Shown: piece after piece, positions 1-9,100 of the stretch | Layout of the letters: each line of letters begins with the position of its first letter | How positions within the stretch are numbered: position 1 is the stretch's first letter | NCBI RefSeq assembly: GCF_004339745.1 | Contig: NZ_SMGP01000004.1 | Location: 248,001-312,000 of the forward strand | From: Paraburkholderia sp. BL9I2N2 | Lineage (GTDB): Bacteria; Pseudomonadota; Gammaproteobacteria; Burkholderiales; Burkholderiaceae | Reading direction: 5' to 3' | Length of the DNA stretch: 64,000 nucleotides | Made by a program: the position numbers and the translations under genes | Notes under the pieces: generated by a model | The model's database searches: none | Seen by the model: the letters and a program-made list of their open reading frames with translations, nothing else | Told to the model about the DNA's origin: nothing

Positions 1-257
1 AAGGCGGCGGCCGATTGCGCGTCGTCGGGCAGACCGAGTTCTTTCGCGAGCGAGAGATAGACGTTCGCCATTTCGTGGCTCGACCGGCCCGGATAGGTCG
101 CGCGGCCACGCATGTACGGTTCGAAGATCTGGTCGTCGGTCAGGTCCTTCGCTTTCGGGCCGCCAATGCGCCGCACGGAGGCGAGCACGCCGCGCTCGAA
201 GTCGATGAGTGTGCCGACGACGTCGAACGTCAGGACCTTGAAATCGGTGAGCTTCAT
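1..257 (-). CDS. HAD-superfamily hydrolase (haloacid dehalogenase type), C-terminus beyond window edge
   Basis: Only the first 85 or so codons are inside the window; the gene runs leftward off the edge. The N-terminus reads MKLTDFKVLTFDVVGTLIDFE. It carries HAD motif I (F-D-V-V-G-T-L), where the first Asp would be the nucleophile that forms the phospho- or alkyl-enzyme intermediate. The second acidic residue of the phosphatase DxD motif is replaced by Val, which is more usual in haloacid-dehalogenase-type members than in phosphatases; this is inferred from motif I alone. The start codon at 257 follows an AGGATGA-like ribosome site. It is probably co-transcribed with the ABC ATPase that ends 66 bases upstream of this start. 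The substrate cannot be told from the fragment. Confidence 0.8.
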   Translation of the reverse strand, partial: MKLTDFKVLTFDVVGTLIDFERGVLASVRRIGGPKAKDLTDDQIFEPYMRGRATYPGRSSHEMANVYLSLAKELGLPDDAQSAAA

Positions 258-322
258 GAAATCATCCTTTTGCAGTATGCCGTGAATCGGAGAGAGAGTG
301 CCCCACGCGTGGGCGGAGAAAA

Positions 323-1399
323 TCAGGCGGGCACGACGATCGTGTCCTGCGGGTCCAGCGTCACGCTCATCTGTGCGCCCGGCTGCGGGATGCGGCGGCG
401 TGCGTCGTGGCCGCCGGGTTGCCGGAGACTGATGGCGGTGCCGTCGGCGAGCGCGGCGAACACGCGCAGGCTTTCGCCCTGATACAGCACCTCGGTGACG
501 CGGCACGACAGACGGTTCACGCCTTCCTGGCGATCGCCGCCGTCGATCACGAGTTTTTCGGTCTGCACCGCGAGCAGCAGTTTGTTGCCATGCGGCAGCG
601 GATGCGCGGTGCGCAGCACGGTATCGCCCAGACGCACGGCGTCGTCGCCGGCGCGCGTCACGTCGAGCAGCGTCGCCTCGCCGATGAAGCTCGCCACGAA
701 CGCGTCGCACGGCCGGTCGTAGAGCCGCTCGGGCGTGTCGATCTGCACCAGGCGGCCGTTCTTCAGCACGGCCACGCGGTCGCTCATGGTGAGCGCTTCG
801 CGCTGGTCGTGCGTCACGTAGACGATCGTCGCACCGAGCTTGCGATGCAGCCGCCGCAGTTCGATCTGCATGGTTTCGCGCAGTTGCTTGTCGAGCGCGG
901 AGAGCGGCTCGTCCATCAGGATCAGTTGCGGCTCGAACACCATTGCGCGAGCGAGCGCCACGCGCTGCCGCTGACCGCCGGAAAGCTGGCTGATGCCGCG
1001 GCTCTCGTAGCCGGAGAGTTCGACCATCGCGAGCGCGTCGGCGACTTTCTTCGCCCACGTGCCTTTCGGCTGACGGCGCGCGCGCAGCGGAAACGCCACG
1101 TTCTCGCCGACGCTCATATGCGGAAACAGCGCGTAGTTCTGAAACACGATGCCGATGTCGCGTTTGTGCGGCGGCGCGAATGTAATGTCGCGTTCGCCGA
1201 CCCAGACCGCGCCCGAACTCGGCTGCACGAAGCCGCCGAGAATGCCGAGCAAGGTGGTCTTGCCCGAGCCCGAAGGGCCGAGCAGCGAGACGAATTCGCC
1301 GGGGGCGATGTCGAGTGAAACGTCGTCGAGGGCCACGACCTGGCCATAACGTTTCGCTGCCGATCGGATCGAAACACCTGTTTTCGCTCGTGCGTCCAT
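323..1399 (-). CDS. ABC transporter ATP-binding protein, PotA/FbpC-like (spermidine/putrescine or iron type)
   Basis: 358-residue ATPase subunit that would power an importer on the cytoplasmic side of the inner membrane. In order: Walker A GPSGSGKTT at about residues 41-49, Q-loop FQNYALFPH, signature LSGGQRQR, Walker B LILMDEP, switch His in VTHD, then a C-terminal TOBE-like domain of about 120 residues that is typical of the MalK/PotA/FbpC group. An upstream in-frame ATG at 1489 exists, but the start at 1399 is preferred. It has an AGGAC ribosome site at a good distance, and the conserved domain begins right after it. The longer version would also run almost to the divergent lysR start. No permease or binding-protein gene is in view; these are probably to the left. 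The divergent LysR gene is the likely regulator. Confidence 0.9.
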   Translation of the reverse strand: MDARAKTGVSIRSAAKRYGQVVALDDVSLDIAPGEFVSLLGPSGSGKTTLLGILGGFVQPSSGAVWVGERDITFAPPHKRDIGIVFQNYALFPHMSVGENVAFPLRARRQPKGTWAKKVADALAMVELSGYESRGISQLSGGQRQRVALARAMVFEPQLILMDEPLSALDKQLRETMQIELRRLHRKLGATIVYVTHDQREALTMSDRVAVLKNGRLVQIDTPERLYDRPCDAFVASFIGEATLLDVTRAGDDAVRLGDTVLRTAHPLPHGNKLLLAVQTEKLVIDGGDRQEGVNRLSCRVTEVLYQGESLRVFAALADGTAISLRQPGGHDARRRIPQPGAQMSVTLDPQDTIVVPA

Positions 1400-1500
1400 T
1401 GCGTCCTGTCTCGCTGAAGAAGCCTGCGTTAGGGAAAATATAGGCTGCGTCCTTTTTGGCGGCAATTCCCAAATTGTTGGAGAAGGCATAACATCAGGTC

Positions 1501-2472
1501 ATGCCTAACCTTCGCAAAAAACTTCCGAGCGCCAATGCGCTGTTCGTGTTCGAAGCTGCCGCGCGCTGCGGCAACTTCACGCGCGCGGCGCAGGAGTTAT
1601 ATGTGAGCCAGCCCGCGGTGAGCCGCATGCTGGCGCGCATGGAAGACCATCTCGGCGTGCGCCTGTTCGAGCGCGTGCGCGGCGGCATCGAGCTGACCGA
1701 GAACGGCAAGATCCTGTACCGGAAAATTTCCGAGGGCTTCAACGGCATTGAAGGCGCGATCCGCGAGATCGAGGCGCGCGCCACGGGTGTGGAGTCGGTC
1801 ACGCTGTCGGTGTCCACGGCCTTCACCACCCACTGGCTGATGCCGCGCATGAACCGCCTGAATCAGGCGTTCCCGAACGTCGACTTGCGGTTTCAGTTGA
1901 TCTCGGGGCGGATCGGCGGGCCGCTCGTCGACGTCGATCTCGGCATGCGCTTTCGGCGCGAGGACGAGATCGGCGAGAACAGCGTGCTGGTCATGCCGGA
2001 GACGCTGCTGCCGGTGTGCAACCGGCGTTATGACGAGACCGCCGCCACGGAGGCGGGACGCGCGCATGGCGACACGGTGATCGTCATGGACGACGGCGAG
2101 CGCGGCTGGCATGACCGCTTTGAAGCGTTCGCCGCACACGGGCGGCACGCCGCGAGCATGCTGAGCTTCAACGACTACGCGATCGTCGTGCAGGCCGCGT
2201 TGCTCGGCCAGGGTGTCGCGCTCGGCTGGCTCAACGTGGTGTCGCACTGGCTGCTGGAGGGCGCGCTTCAGCCAGCGGAACAGGAACTGATCGTCACGAA
2301 CCGGCGCTGCTGTCTGGTGTGGCCGGAGAGCCGCGCGCTGCGGCCGGCCGCGGCCGACGTGCGCGACTGGATCATCGAGGAAACGCGCGCCGACGTGCGC
2401 GCGGTCGATCGCGCGTATCCGAAGCTCGGGCTGCGCCGCTCGCTGGCCGACGCGGGATTGGCGATCGGGTAG
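1501..2472 (+). CDS. LysR-family transcriptional regulator, GcvA-like
   Basis: 323 residues. An N-terminal winged helix-turn-helix (about residues 10-70, with the FTRAAQELYVSQPAVSRMLARME recognition region spread over residues 25-48) is followed by a substrate-binding domain. The THWLMPRMNRL segment around residue 110 is characteristic of the GcvA subgroup. The gene is divergent from the ABC ATPase, with about 100 bases between the two starts, the classic arrangement for a LysR protein controlling its neighbour. Ligand unknown. Confidence 0.92.
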   Translation: MPNLRKKLPSANALFVFEAAARCGNFTRAAQELYVSQPAVSRMLARMEDHLGVRLFERVRGGIELTENGKILYRKISEGFNGIEGAIREIEARATGVESVTLSVSTAFTTHWLMPRMNRLNQAFPNVDLRFQLISGRIGGPLVDVDLGMRFRREDEIGENSVLVMPETLLPVCNRRYDETAATEAGRAHGDTVIVMDDGERGWHDRFEAFAAHGRHAASMLSFNDYAIVVQAALLGQGVALGWLNVVSHWLLEGALQPAEQELIVTNRRCCLVWPESRALRPAAADVRDWIIEETRADVRAVDRAYPKLGLRRSLADAGLAIG

Positions 2473-2717
2473 GGTTCGCGGGCGCTCAGCGACTTTTCTG
2501 ACGCAGTGCAATTCTGCCGCCGCCGCTTCGAGGCTGGTTCTCGACGTCATTATTCGGTCACGAACCTCACGCAGTATTACCGACGGCCTTCAATCAGCCG
2601 ACGGGCCGCAGGCCGGCCCGCCTTCACTTCTTTCGCAACTCCACGCGGACCAGGCGCCCATGCACGACGCCGCGCGCCCGATCCGTCGACAACAAGCATT
2701 CCACTCAAGGAGACACC

Positions 2718-4202
2718 GTGGCTCGTTCAAGAATCTTTGCTCTGACGGCGATCGCTTCGTCGCTTTTCGTCGCAACGGTCGCGCATGCTGGCGTTGATCT
2801 TATTGCGGTTGGCCAACTGAGCGGCCTCACGGGCGATCTATCGAAGGAAACCGCGGCGCCGCTGGAGAACGGTGTGGCGGGCAATCTGCTCGGCGGCCTC
2901 GGTTCGGGCATCGGTTACGCGGGCTGCCATACGTTCGTCGCCGTGCCGGACCGTGGCCCGAATGCCGTGTCGTACAACGCGGCGATCGACGACACCGCCT
3001 CGTATATCAACCGTTTTCAGACCTTGCGCCTGCGTCTGAAACCCGGCGCGGCCGGCGCCTCGCTTCCGTACACGATGACGCCGACCCTGCTCGCCACGAC
3101 GCTGCTCCACACCAACGACAGGCTGGTTTACGGCACAGGCGCTGCCGCGGGCGTACCTAACGGCGCGCCGGCGCTCAACCGCCGCAATCACACCAGCTAC
3201 TTCACCGGCCGCTCGGACAACTTCGATCCGACGCGCCTGTCGACGGACGACCGCGACGCGCGCTTCGATCCCGAAAGCGTGCGCGTGAGCAATGACGGCG
3301 ACAGCGTCTTCATCTCGGACGAATACGGCCCTTACGTCTATCGTTTCGATCGCCGCAGTGGCCGCCGCATCGACACATATAAGCTGCCGGACGCATTCGC
3401 GGTTGCCACGCTGAGCCCGATCGGCAACGACGAAATATCGGAGAACACCTCGGGCCGCGTCGCCAACAAGGGCATGGAAGGCCTCGCGATCTCGCCGGAC
3501 GGCAAGACGCTGTTCGGCGCGATGCAAAGCCCGCTGATCCAGGATGGCGGCACGAACGGCGCGTACACGCGCATCGTCAGGATCGACGTGCGCACGGGCA
3601 GGACGAGCCAGTTCGCGTATCCGCTGACGAACATCGGCACGGCGGCCAAGCCCAAATATCCGACCATCAGCGACGTGGTCGCCGTCAACGATCATGAATT
3701 GCTGATGGACGAGCGGGACGGGCAGGGGCTGGGCGACAACTCGACGGCGGTGTTCAAGAAGGTGTTCCATATCGACCTGAACGGCGCTCAGGACGTCAGC
3801 AACGCGAGCGGCGAGGCCGGCCTCGCACCGTACGCGGTGCAGAAGACGCTGTTTCTGGATGTGGTCGCCACGCTCACCGCGCACGGCTACAACGCGAACG
3901 ATATTCCGGCGAAGCTGGAGGGTCTCGCGTTCGGTCCTGACGTCGTGGTCGGCGGTGTGAATAAGCACACGCTGTTCGTCGCTAACGACAACGACTTCCT
4001 GGGCACGATCACCGACACCAACCATCCGGCCGGCATTGCGAACCCGAATCAGTTTTTTGCCTTCGCGTGGGACCCGAGCGACTTGCCGGCGTACGTCGCG
4101 CAAAAACTGCCCGGCGCGGATGACGATCGTCACGGCGATCATCGTCATGACCACGGCGACTCGGACCGCGCGTGCGGCCCCGATCGCGACGACGATCATT
4201 GA
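2718..4202 (+). CDS. Exported phytase-like esterase-domain protein
   Basis: 494 residues with a clear Sec signal peptide (MARSRIFALTAIASSLFVATVAHA), so periplasmic or secreted. The mature part looks like the 'esterase-like activity of phytase' family (a beta-propeller fold): VPDRGPNAVSYN, RFDPESVRVSNDGDSVFISDEYGPYVYRFD, GMEGLAISPDGKTLFGAMQSPL, MDERDGQG and KLEGLAFGPD. Members are found near phosphate or phytate metabolism genes, but substrates are rarely proven. The last 27 residues are an extreme His/Asp-rich tail (several D-x-H and H-D repeats), which looks like a metal-binding extension and is not part of the fold. A GGAGACACC ribosome site precedes the ATG. The gene stands alone and converges on tetR. 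Confidence 0.85.
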   Translation: MARSRIFALTAIASSLFVATVAHAGVDLIAVGQLSGLTGDLSKETAAPLENGVAGNLLGGLGSGIGYAGCHTFVAVPDRGPNAVSYNAAIDDTASYINRFQTLRLRLKPGAAGASLPYTMTPTLLATTLLHTNDRLVYGTGAAAGVPNGAPALNRRNHTSYFTGRSDNFDPTRLSTDDRDARFDPESVRVSNDGDSVFISDEYGPYVYRFDRRSGRRIDTYKLPDAFAVATLSPIGNDEISENTSGRVANKGMEGLAISPDGKTLFGAMQSPLIQDGGTNGAYTRIVRIDVRTGRTSQFAYPLTNIGTAAKPKYPTISDVVAVNDHELLMDERDGQGLGDNSTAVFKKVFHIDLNGAQDVSNASGEAGLAPYAVQKTLFLDVVATLTAHGYNANDIPAKLEGLAFGPDVVVGGVNKHTLFVANDNDFLGTITDTNHPAGIANPNQFFAFAWDPSDLPAYVAQKLPGADDDRHGDHRHDHGDSDRACGPDRDDDH

Positions 4203-4253
4203 GCCGCTGACGCGCGCCTCGCATTTCCCGACGCGCATTGAAGCAACAGAAGG

Positions 4254-4279
4254 GCGGCGCCGGCCGATGCCGGCGCCGC
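4254..4279. terminator. Perfect 11-bp GC stem-loop between convergent genes
   Basis: GCGGCGCCGGC (4254-4264), loop CGAT, and the exact reverse complement at 4269-4279. It sits between the convergent phytase-like and tetR stop codons. No strong T-run follows on either strand, so it may be a bidirectional terminator of modest strength or an mRNA-stabilising hairpin. Confidence 0.55.
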
Positions 4280-4288
4280 TACATCAAG

Positions 4289-4876
4289 CTAAGCGTCAGC
4301 GCCTTGCGCCACGATCAGATCCAGCGAGCCCGCGAGAATCGATCTGGCGAGTTCGGGGTCGTCGACGGCGCGCGCGAGCGTCACCGCGCCGACGATGGTC
4401 GCGACGATACCGAGCGCCAGGTTTTCGCTATCGCCGGCCAACGTCTGCGCGATTCGCGATGCCAGCTTGTGCACGTATTGCGTGAGACGATCGCGAACTT
4501 CCGGTGCCGCGTGCCGCGCCTCACCGGCAAGCGCGCACAACGCGCAGCCGTTGCCCGGATTCTTGATGTGTTTCTCGCTGAGAAACATTTCGCCTAACGC
4601 CCGCAACGGTTCTTTCTTCGCCGACCCGTTCGAATTCGCCGCCGCGATCGAAGCGGCGATACGTTTCTCGCTTTGCGCGACGGCATATTCCAGCGCCTCG
4701 ACGATCAACGCGTCACGCGACTCGAAGTGGCCGTAGAACGCGCCATGCGTGAGGCCGGCGCGCCGCATGCAGTCCGCCACGCCGAGCGCCTCGATCCCGT
4801 CTTCCCGAATCTGCCGCGCCGCAGTTTCCAGCACACGCTGACGGCTTTCTGCTTTTTGCGCCTGCGAGTAGCCCAT
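4289..4876 (-). CDS. TetR/AcrR-family transcriptional repressor
   Basis: 195 residues. An N-terminal HTH (RVLETAARQIREDGIEALGVADCMRRAGLTHGAFYGHF spread over about residues 13-50) is typical of TetR proteins, with the GAFYGHF recognition-helix end. The C-terminal ligand domain has an NGCALCALAGE stretch found in the TetR_C_33-like group. The ATG at 4876 is chosen over 4897 because homology begins there and the longer start would fall inside the operator. It is divergent from an SDR oxidoreductase gene, which it probably represses; the shared promoter contains an 11-bp inverted repeat. Confidence 0.9.
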   Translation of the reverse strand: MGYSQAQKAESRQRVLETAARQIREDGIEALGVADCMRRAGLTHGAFYGHFESRDALIVEALEYAVAQSEKRIAASIAAANSNGSAKKEPLRALGEMFLSEKHIKNPGNGCALCALAGEARHAAPEVRDRLTQYVHKLASRIAQTLAGDSENLALGIVATIVGAVTLARAVDDPELARSILAGSLDLIVAQGADA

Positions 4877-4890
4877 TTCCGTCCCCCCTC

Positions 4891-4951
4891 TTGACAATCT
4901 GCATGATGAGCATAATACTGAAAATGTGCATGATGATCAACATGCAGATTG
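4891..4951. promoter_or_regulatory. Overlapping divergent promoters with operator-like inverted repeat (tetR / SDR)
   Basis: Rightward promoter: TTGACA (4891-4896), 16-bp spacer, TAATAC (4913-4918). Leftward promoter: TTGATC (complement of 4935-4940), 17-bp spacer, TATTAT (complement of 4912-4917). A perfect inverted repeat CAATCTGCATG (4895-4905) / CATGCAGATTG (4941-4951) brackets both promoters. A 10-bp direct repeat TGCATGATGA occurs at 4900-4909 and 4927-4936. Binding of the TetR protein here would block both genes; that part is inference. Confidence 0.75.
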
Positions 4952-5069
4952 TTCGATGAGGGCGTCTTTGCGGATGTCCGTACGCGGCGGCGTTTTTGGG
5001 CCGCTTAACCGTTACAGGCGTCGCACGGCCGTGTTTTCCGGCACGTTGGCGGCGCAATCCAGGAGAGAG

Positions 5070-5849
5070 ATGATGCGTTTCACGGGAAAAACAGCGTTGA
5101 TTACCGGTGGGAATAGCGGCATTGGTTTCGTCACGGCGAAGCTGCTGATTGCCGAAGGCGCGCAGGTGGTGATCACCGGCCGCGACAGTGCGAAGCTGGA
5201 TCAGGCCGTGTCCGAACTCGGCGAAAATGCGCTGGGCGTGCGGGCCAATCTGGATAACGAAGCGGATATCGACTCGTTGTTCGAACAGATCAAGAGCAAA
5301 TTCGGGTCGCTCGATGTCGTGTTCGCCAACGCCGGCATCTCCGGTCCGACGCCGCTCGGCGGCACGACGGCCGCGGCGTTCGAGGCGATTCTTCGCACCA
5401 ATCTGACCGCGGTTTTTCTGACGGTGCAAGCCGCATTGCCGTTGATGAGCGAGGGTGGCGCGGTTGTGTTGAACGGTTCGGTGATGCGCGAACTCGGCTC
5501 GCCTGGTTCGTCGGCGTATTCGGCCACCAAGGCCGGCATCACGGGCATGGCGAAGGTCTTCGCGTCGGAGTTGGTGCAGCGTGGTATTCGCGTGAATACG
5601 GTGATCCCCGGCGGCACGCGCACGCCGATCTGGACGCGTGGCGCGCGCGAAGGCGCGACGCTCGACGCAACCGAACAGGCCCTCGCGCCGCGCGTTCCGA
5701 TGGCGCGCCTCGCCGCGCCGGAAGAAGTGGCGGCAGCCGTGCTGTTCCTTGCTTCCAGCGATGCGTCGGGAATGACGGGCGCGGAGATCGTCGTGGATGG
5801 CGGGACGATCGGAGCCCCGTGGGGCGCGCCGATTTTCCGTCAGGCTTGA
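5070..5849 (+). CDS. SDR-family NAD(P)-dependent oxidoreductase
   Basis: 259 residues, classical short-chain dehydrogenase. The Rossmann dinucleotide motif is TGGNSGIG near the N-terminus, followed by NAG in FANAGISG, the catalytic Ser in NGSVM, and Tyr/Lys in YSATK. The C-terminal cofactor-side motif is PGGTRTPIW. The start is placed at the ATG pair 5070/5073 after an AGGAGAGAG ribosome site; the earlier in-frame ATG at 4926 lies inside the promoter. It is the probable target of the divergent TetR repressor. Similar TetR/SDR pairs often respond to electrophiles or quinones, but the substrate here is unknown. Confidence 0.9.
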   Translation: MMRFTGKTALITGGNSGIGFVTAKLLIAEGAQVVITGRDSAKLDQAVSELGENALGVRANLDNEADIDSLFEQIKSKFGSLDVVFANAGISGPTPLGGTTAAAFEAILRTNLTAVFLTVQAALPLMSEGGAVVLNGSVMRELGSPGSSAYSATKAGITGMAKVFASELVQRGIRVNTVIPGGTRTPIWTRGAREGATLDATEQALAPRVPMARLAAPEEVAAAVLFLASSDASGMTGAEIVVDGGTIGAPWGAPIFRQA

Positions 5850-5860
5850 TGCGGCGGTAG

Positions 5861-5905
5861 CGATAGACAGCCGCGCCGGACGACGAATCGGCGGCGCGGC
5901 TATCG
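5861..5905. terminator. Stem-loop between convergent SDR and dehydrogenase genes
   Basis: GCCGCGCCG (5870-5878) pairs with CGGCGCGGC (5892-5900). Flanking CGATA (5861-5865) and TATCG (5901-5905) can extend the stem across a 4-base bulge. It lies between the stops at 5849 and 5908. There is no clear T-run. Confidence 0.45.
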
Positions 5906-5907
5906 AT

Positions 5908-6879
5908 TCAATACGCCCCGCTCACCAGATTGTTCGGCGCACCATCGACGAAGTTCTCGATGTTATCCATCAACTGATTCGCCAGACTCTGCTGCGCCTC
6001 GTCCGATGCCCACGCCACGTGCGGCGTCAGAATCACATTCGGCCGGCCGGCGGCGCGCAACAGCGGGTTATCGTCGGCGGGCGGCTCGGCTGCGGTCACG
6101 TCGAAACCCGCGCCGCTGATCAGCCCTTCATCGAGCGCCTGCACGAGCGCCGCTTCGTCGACGAGTCCGCCGCGCGCCGTGTTGATGATCAGCGGCCGGC
6201 GTTTCATCGCGCGAAACTCGGGCATGGCGAGCATGTTGCGCGTGTGCGGGGTGAGCGGACTGTGCACGGTGATGATGTCGCTGGTCGCGAGCACTTCATC
6301 CCACGGCGTGTACAGCGGGCCGAGCCCTTCGCGTCCCTTGTGCGCGGCGAACATCGGCTGCATGCCGAAGGCTTTGCCGAGTTCCGCCACGCGCTGCCCA
6401 AGCACCCCTTCACCGATGATGCCGAGCCGTGCGCCGGCGAGATCGTGAATCGCATGCGTGAAGAAGCAGAACTGCCCGGACTTTTGCCACTCGCCGGCGA
6501 GCACGTCGTCGCGATAGGCGACCAGATTGCGCCGCAGCGCGAGAATCAGCGCGAAGGTATGCTCGGGCACGGTGTTGATCGCATAGCCGCGAATATTGCT
6601 CACCGCAATGCCGAGCCGCTGGCAAGCTGCCTTGTCGACGCAATCCGTGCCGGTCGCGGCCACCGCAACGAGTTTCAGATCGGGCAATTGCTCCAGCACT
6701 TCGCCGGTTAGCGCGACTTTGTTGGTAATGGCAATCGATGCGCCAGCGAGGCGCTGGATCAATTGATCCGGCGTAGTGCGGTCGTGCTCGATCAACTGAT
6801 GCTCGAAGCGCGGCTCGCGCAATACGATCTGCGGGGCGAGGGTCGTGCGGTCCAGAAAAACGATCTTATGCATGGTCAT
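5908..6879 (-). CDS. D-2-hydroxyacid dehydrogenase (glycerate/hydroxypyruvate reductase type)
   Basis: 323 residues, NAD(P)-dependent cytosolic enzyme that would interconvert a 2-keto acid and a D-2-hydroxy acid. Visible: the dinucleotide motif GIIGEGVLG about midway, the catalytic Arg in NTARGGLVDE, the Glu in FDVTAAEPP, and the His in LTPHVAW. This is a full-length single-domain-pair member with no ACT domain. Start options ATG 6879 and 6873 are two codons apart behind GGGGAC. It is the last gene of the leftward transketolase/TRAP set, only 12 bases after the transketolase stop. Hydroxypyruvate is a classic transketolase ketol donor, so a hydroxypyruvate reductase role fits the context, but this is inference. 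Confidence 0.88.
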   Translation of the reverse strand: MTMHKIVFLDRTTLAPQIVLREPRFEHQLIEHDRTTPDQLIQRLAGASIAITNKVALTGEVLEQLPDLKLVAVAATGTDCVDKAACQRLGIAVSNIRGYAINTVPEHTFALILALRRNLVAYRDDVLAGEWQKSGQFCFFTHAIHDLAGARLGIIGEGVLGQRVAELGKAFGMQPMFAAHKGREGLGPLYTPWDEVLATSDIITVHSPLTPHTRNMLAMPEFRAMKRRPLIINTARGGLVDEAALVQALDEGLISGAGFDVTAAEPPADDNPLLRAAGRPNVILTPHVAWASDEAQQSLANQLMDNIENFVDGAPNNLVSGAY

Positions 6880-6891
6880 GTCCCCGATGAT

Positions 6892-8955
6892 TTACAGATG
6901 CCGCTTCGCTTCAGCGACGATATGCTGCGCGGTGATGCCGAAGTGCTCGTACAGCGTCTCCGCCGAAGCCGACGCGCCGAAACCCGTCATGCCGACAAAG
7001 CCGCCGCGTTCGCCGAGATAGCGGTCCCAGCCGAAACGCAACGCCGCTTCCACGCCGACTCGCACCGTGCCGGAACCGAGCACGGCTGCGCGATAGGCGT
7101 CGTCCTGTTCGTCGAAAATCTCCCAGCACGGCATGGACACCACGGCCGTCGCGATGCCTTCGTCCTGCAACTGGCGGCGCGCCTGCAAGGCCAACGCGAC
7201 TTCAGAGCCGGTTGCCAATAGCGTCACGGCGCGCGCGCCGCCCTCGGCTTCGGCCAGCACGTAAGCGCCGCGCTGCGAGAGCGGCTCGGCGCTATATTCA
7301 CGGCGCACCAACGGCAGCGCCTGGCGCGCGAACACCAGCGTGCTCGGCCCGCGCCGATGTTGGAGCGCGAGCGCCCAGCACTCGGCGGCTTCGACGGCAT
7401 CGGCGGGACGCAGCACGAGCATGTTCGGCATCGCGCGCAGCGAGGCGAGAATTTCGACGGGTTGATGCGTCGGTCCATTTTTGCCGACACCGATCGAATC
7501 GTGGCTGAACACGTAGTGCACCGGCAGGCCCATCAGCGCGGCCATGCGCATGGCCGGACGTTGATAGTCGGAGAACGCCAGGTAGGTGACGCTGGTCGCG
7601 ATCACGCCGCCGTGCGCGGCCATGCCGTTGGCCATCGAGCCCATCACGTGTTCACGCACGCCGCAATGGACGTAGGCGCCGCTGCGGTCCTGAGCGGTAA
7701 AAGCATGCAACCGGCGCTTGTGGCCGGTGGGCGCTTCGAGATCGGCGCAGCCGACCATGCGTTCCGGCAACAACGGCGCAAGCAGATCGCTGATCTCGCC
7801 CGATACGGTGATGCCGGGCTGCGGCTCGTCGCGCTCCACGGCGCGCTTGCGATAGTCGTCGAGCACGTCGCGCCAGCCTTGCGGCAGATGGCCTGACTGG
7901 ATCCGTTCGAACTCGTCGCGCTGTGCGGCGGGCAACGCAGCGAGACGTTCATGCCATGCGTAATACTGCGGGTCGCTACGCCGTCCTGCCGCGCGCCATG
8001 CTGCCAGAATCTCCGCGGGTATCTCGAACGGCGCGTGCGGCCAGCCGAGTGCGTCGCGGGCCGCATCGGCGTCCGGCTGGAACAGCTTGCCGCTGTGGCC
8101 GCCGCGCTGTCCTTGCAGGCGCGCAATGCCGCGGCCGATCACGGTCTTGCACGCGATCATCGAAGGCCGCGGGTCCGCGCGCGCGATCGTCAGTGCCGCC
8201 GACACCGCTTCGAGATCGTGCCCGTCGATTTCGACCACATGCCAGCCGCCGACGCGAAAGCGCGCGCAGACGTCCTCGCTGATCGAGAGGGAAGTGCTGC
8301 CATCGTCGGTAATCTGATTGTCGTCCCAGCAGAGGATCAGCTTGCCCAGTTGCAGATGCCCGGCCAGCGAAATCATCTCCTGACCGATGCCTTCCTGCAG
8401 ACAGCCGTCGCCGACGAACGCATACGTGTAGTGGTCGATGAGGTCGCTGCCGAATTTCGCCGCGAGATACGCTTCGGCGATCGCCATGCCGAATGCGTTG
8501 GCGATGCCCTGGCCGAGCGGGCCCGTAGTGGCCTCGATACCGTGCGCGGGTTCGTACTCGGGATGGCCCGCGCAATGCGAGCCTAGCTCGCGAAAGGTCT
8601 TGATCTGTTCCAGCCCGATCGCGCCATATCCGGTGAGATACAACAGCGAGTACAGCAGCAACGAGCCGTGGCCGTTCGACAGCACGAAGCGGTCGCGGTC
8701 GGGCCAGGTCGGATCGGCGGGATTGAATTTCAGGTGGCGCGTGAATAGCGCGGTCGCGATTTCCGCCATGCCGAGCGGCACGCCCTGATGGCCTTCGCCG
8801 GCGCGCAGAATCGCATCGATGGAGAGGAAACGGATCGCGTCGGCCAAGGGCAACGGTGCCGCTAGCGTGGCTGATACCGACGCGACCTGCGGCGGTGAAG
8901 TGATCGAAGCAGACGAAGCGTTCGGTGCAACAGATAGGGCTTCGGTGGTGGACAT
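6892..8955 (-). CDS. Transketolase (full-length, single-chain)
   Basis: 687 residues. ThDP- and metal-dependent transfer of a two-carbon ketol unit. After about 35 variable Ala/Ser/Thr-rich residues come the canonical blocks: IDAILRAGEGHQGVPLGMAE, RDRFVLSNGHGS, GHPEYEP, TTGPLGQGIANAFGMA, the ThDP motif GDGCLQEGIGQE...DDNQIT, and the pyrimidine domain with GVREHVMGSMANGMA and DSIGVGKNGPTHQPVE. All key His residues appear retained. A housekeeping tkt normally sits with gap and pgk, so this copy beside TRAP genes and a second, split transketolase is probably a pathway-specific paralogue. Confidence 0.93.
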   Translation of the reverse strand: MSTTEALSVAPNASSASITSPPQVASVSATLAAPLPLADAIRFLSIDAILRAGEGHQGVPLGMAEIATALFTRHLKFNPADPTWPDRDRFVLSNGHGSLLLYSLLYLTGYGAIGLEQIKTFRELGSHCAGHPEYEPAHGIEATTGPLGQGIANAFGMAIAEAYLAAKFGSDLIDHYTYAFVGDGCLQEGIGQEMISLAGHLQLGKLILCWDDNQITDDGSTSLSISEDVCARFRVGGWHVVEIDGHDLEAVSAALTIARADPRPSMIACKTVIGRGIARLQGQRGGHSGKLFQPDADAARDALGWPHAPFEIPAEILAAWRAAGRRSDPQYYAWHERLAALPAAQRDEFERIQSGHLPQGWRDVLDDYRKRAVERDEPQPGITVSGEISDLLAPLLPERMVGCADLEAPTGHKRRLHAFTAQDRSGAYVHCGVREHVMGSMANGMAAHGGVIATSVTYLAFSDYQRPAMRMAALMGLPVHYVFSHDSIGVGKNGPTHQPVEILASLRAMPNMLVLRPADAVEAAECWALALQHRRGPSTLVFARQALPLVRREYSAEPLSQRGAYVLAEAEGGARAVTLLATGSEVALALQARRQLQDEGIATAVVSMPCWEIFDEQDDAYRAAVLGSGTVRVGVEAALRFGWDRYLGERGGFVGMTGFGASASAETLYEHFGITAQHIVAEAKRHL

Positions 8956-9100
8956 GGCAAAAGGCTCCTCTACGCCGCTGCGTCATGCGCCGCGGGCGGG
9001 TGATCGGGCAAATCTAACGAAGCGGCCTGAAGAAACGGGCGGAAGAACATCGCGCGAGGCGGGGTACGCCGCATGCCTCGCGCTTGAAGGACTCAATGGC

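Noticed and set aside
2838..4238. 466-codon minus-strand open frame
   Set aside because: Antisense to the phytase-like gene, Arg/Val-rich, no motifs.
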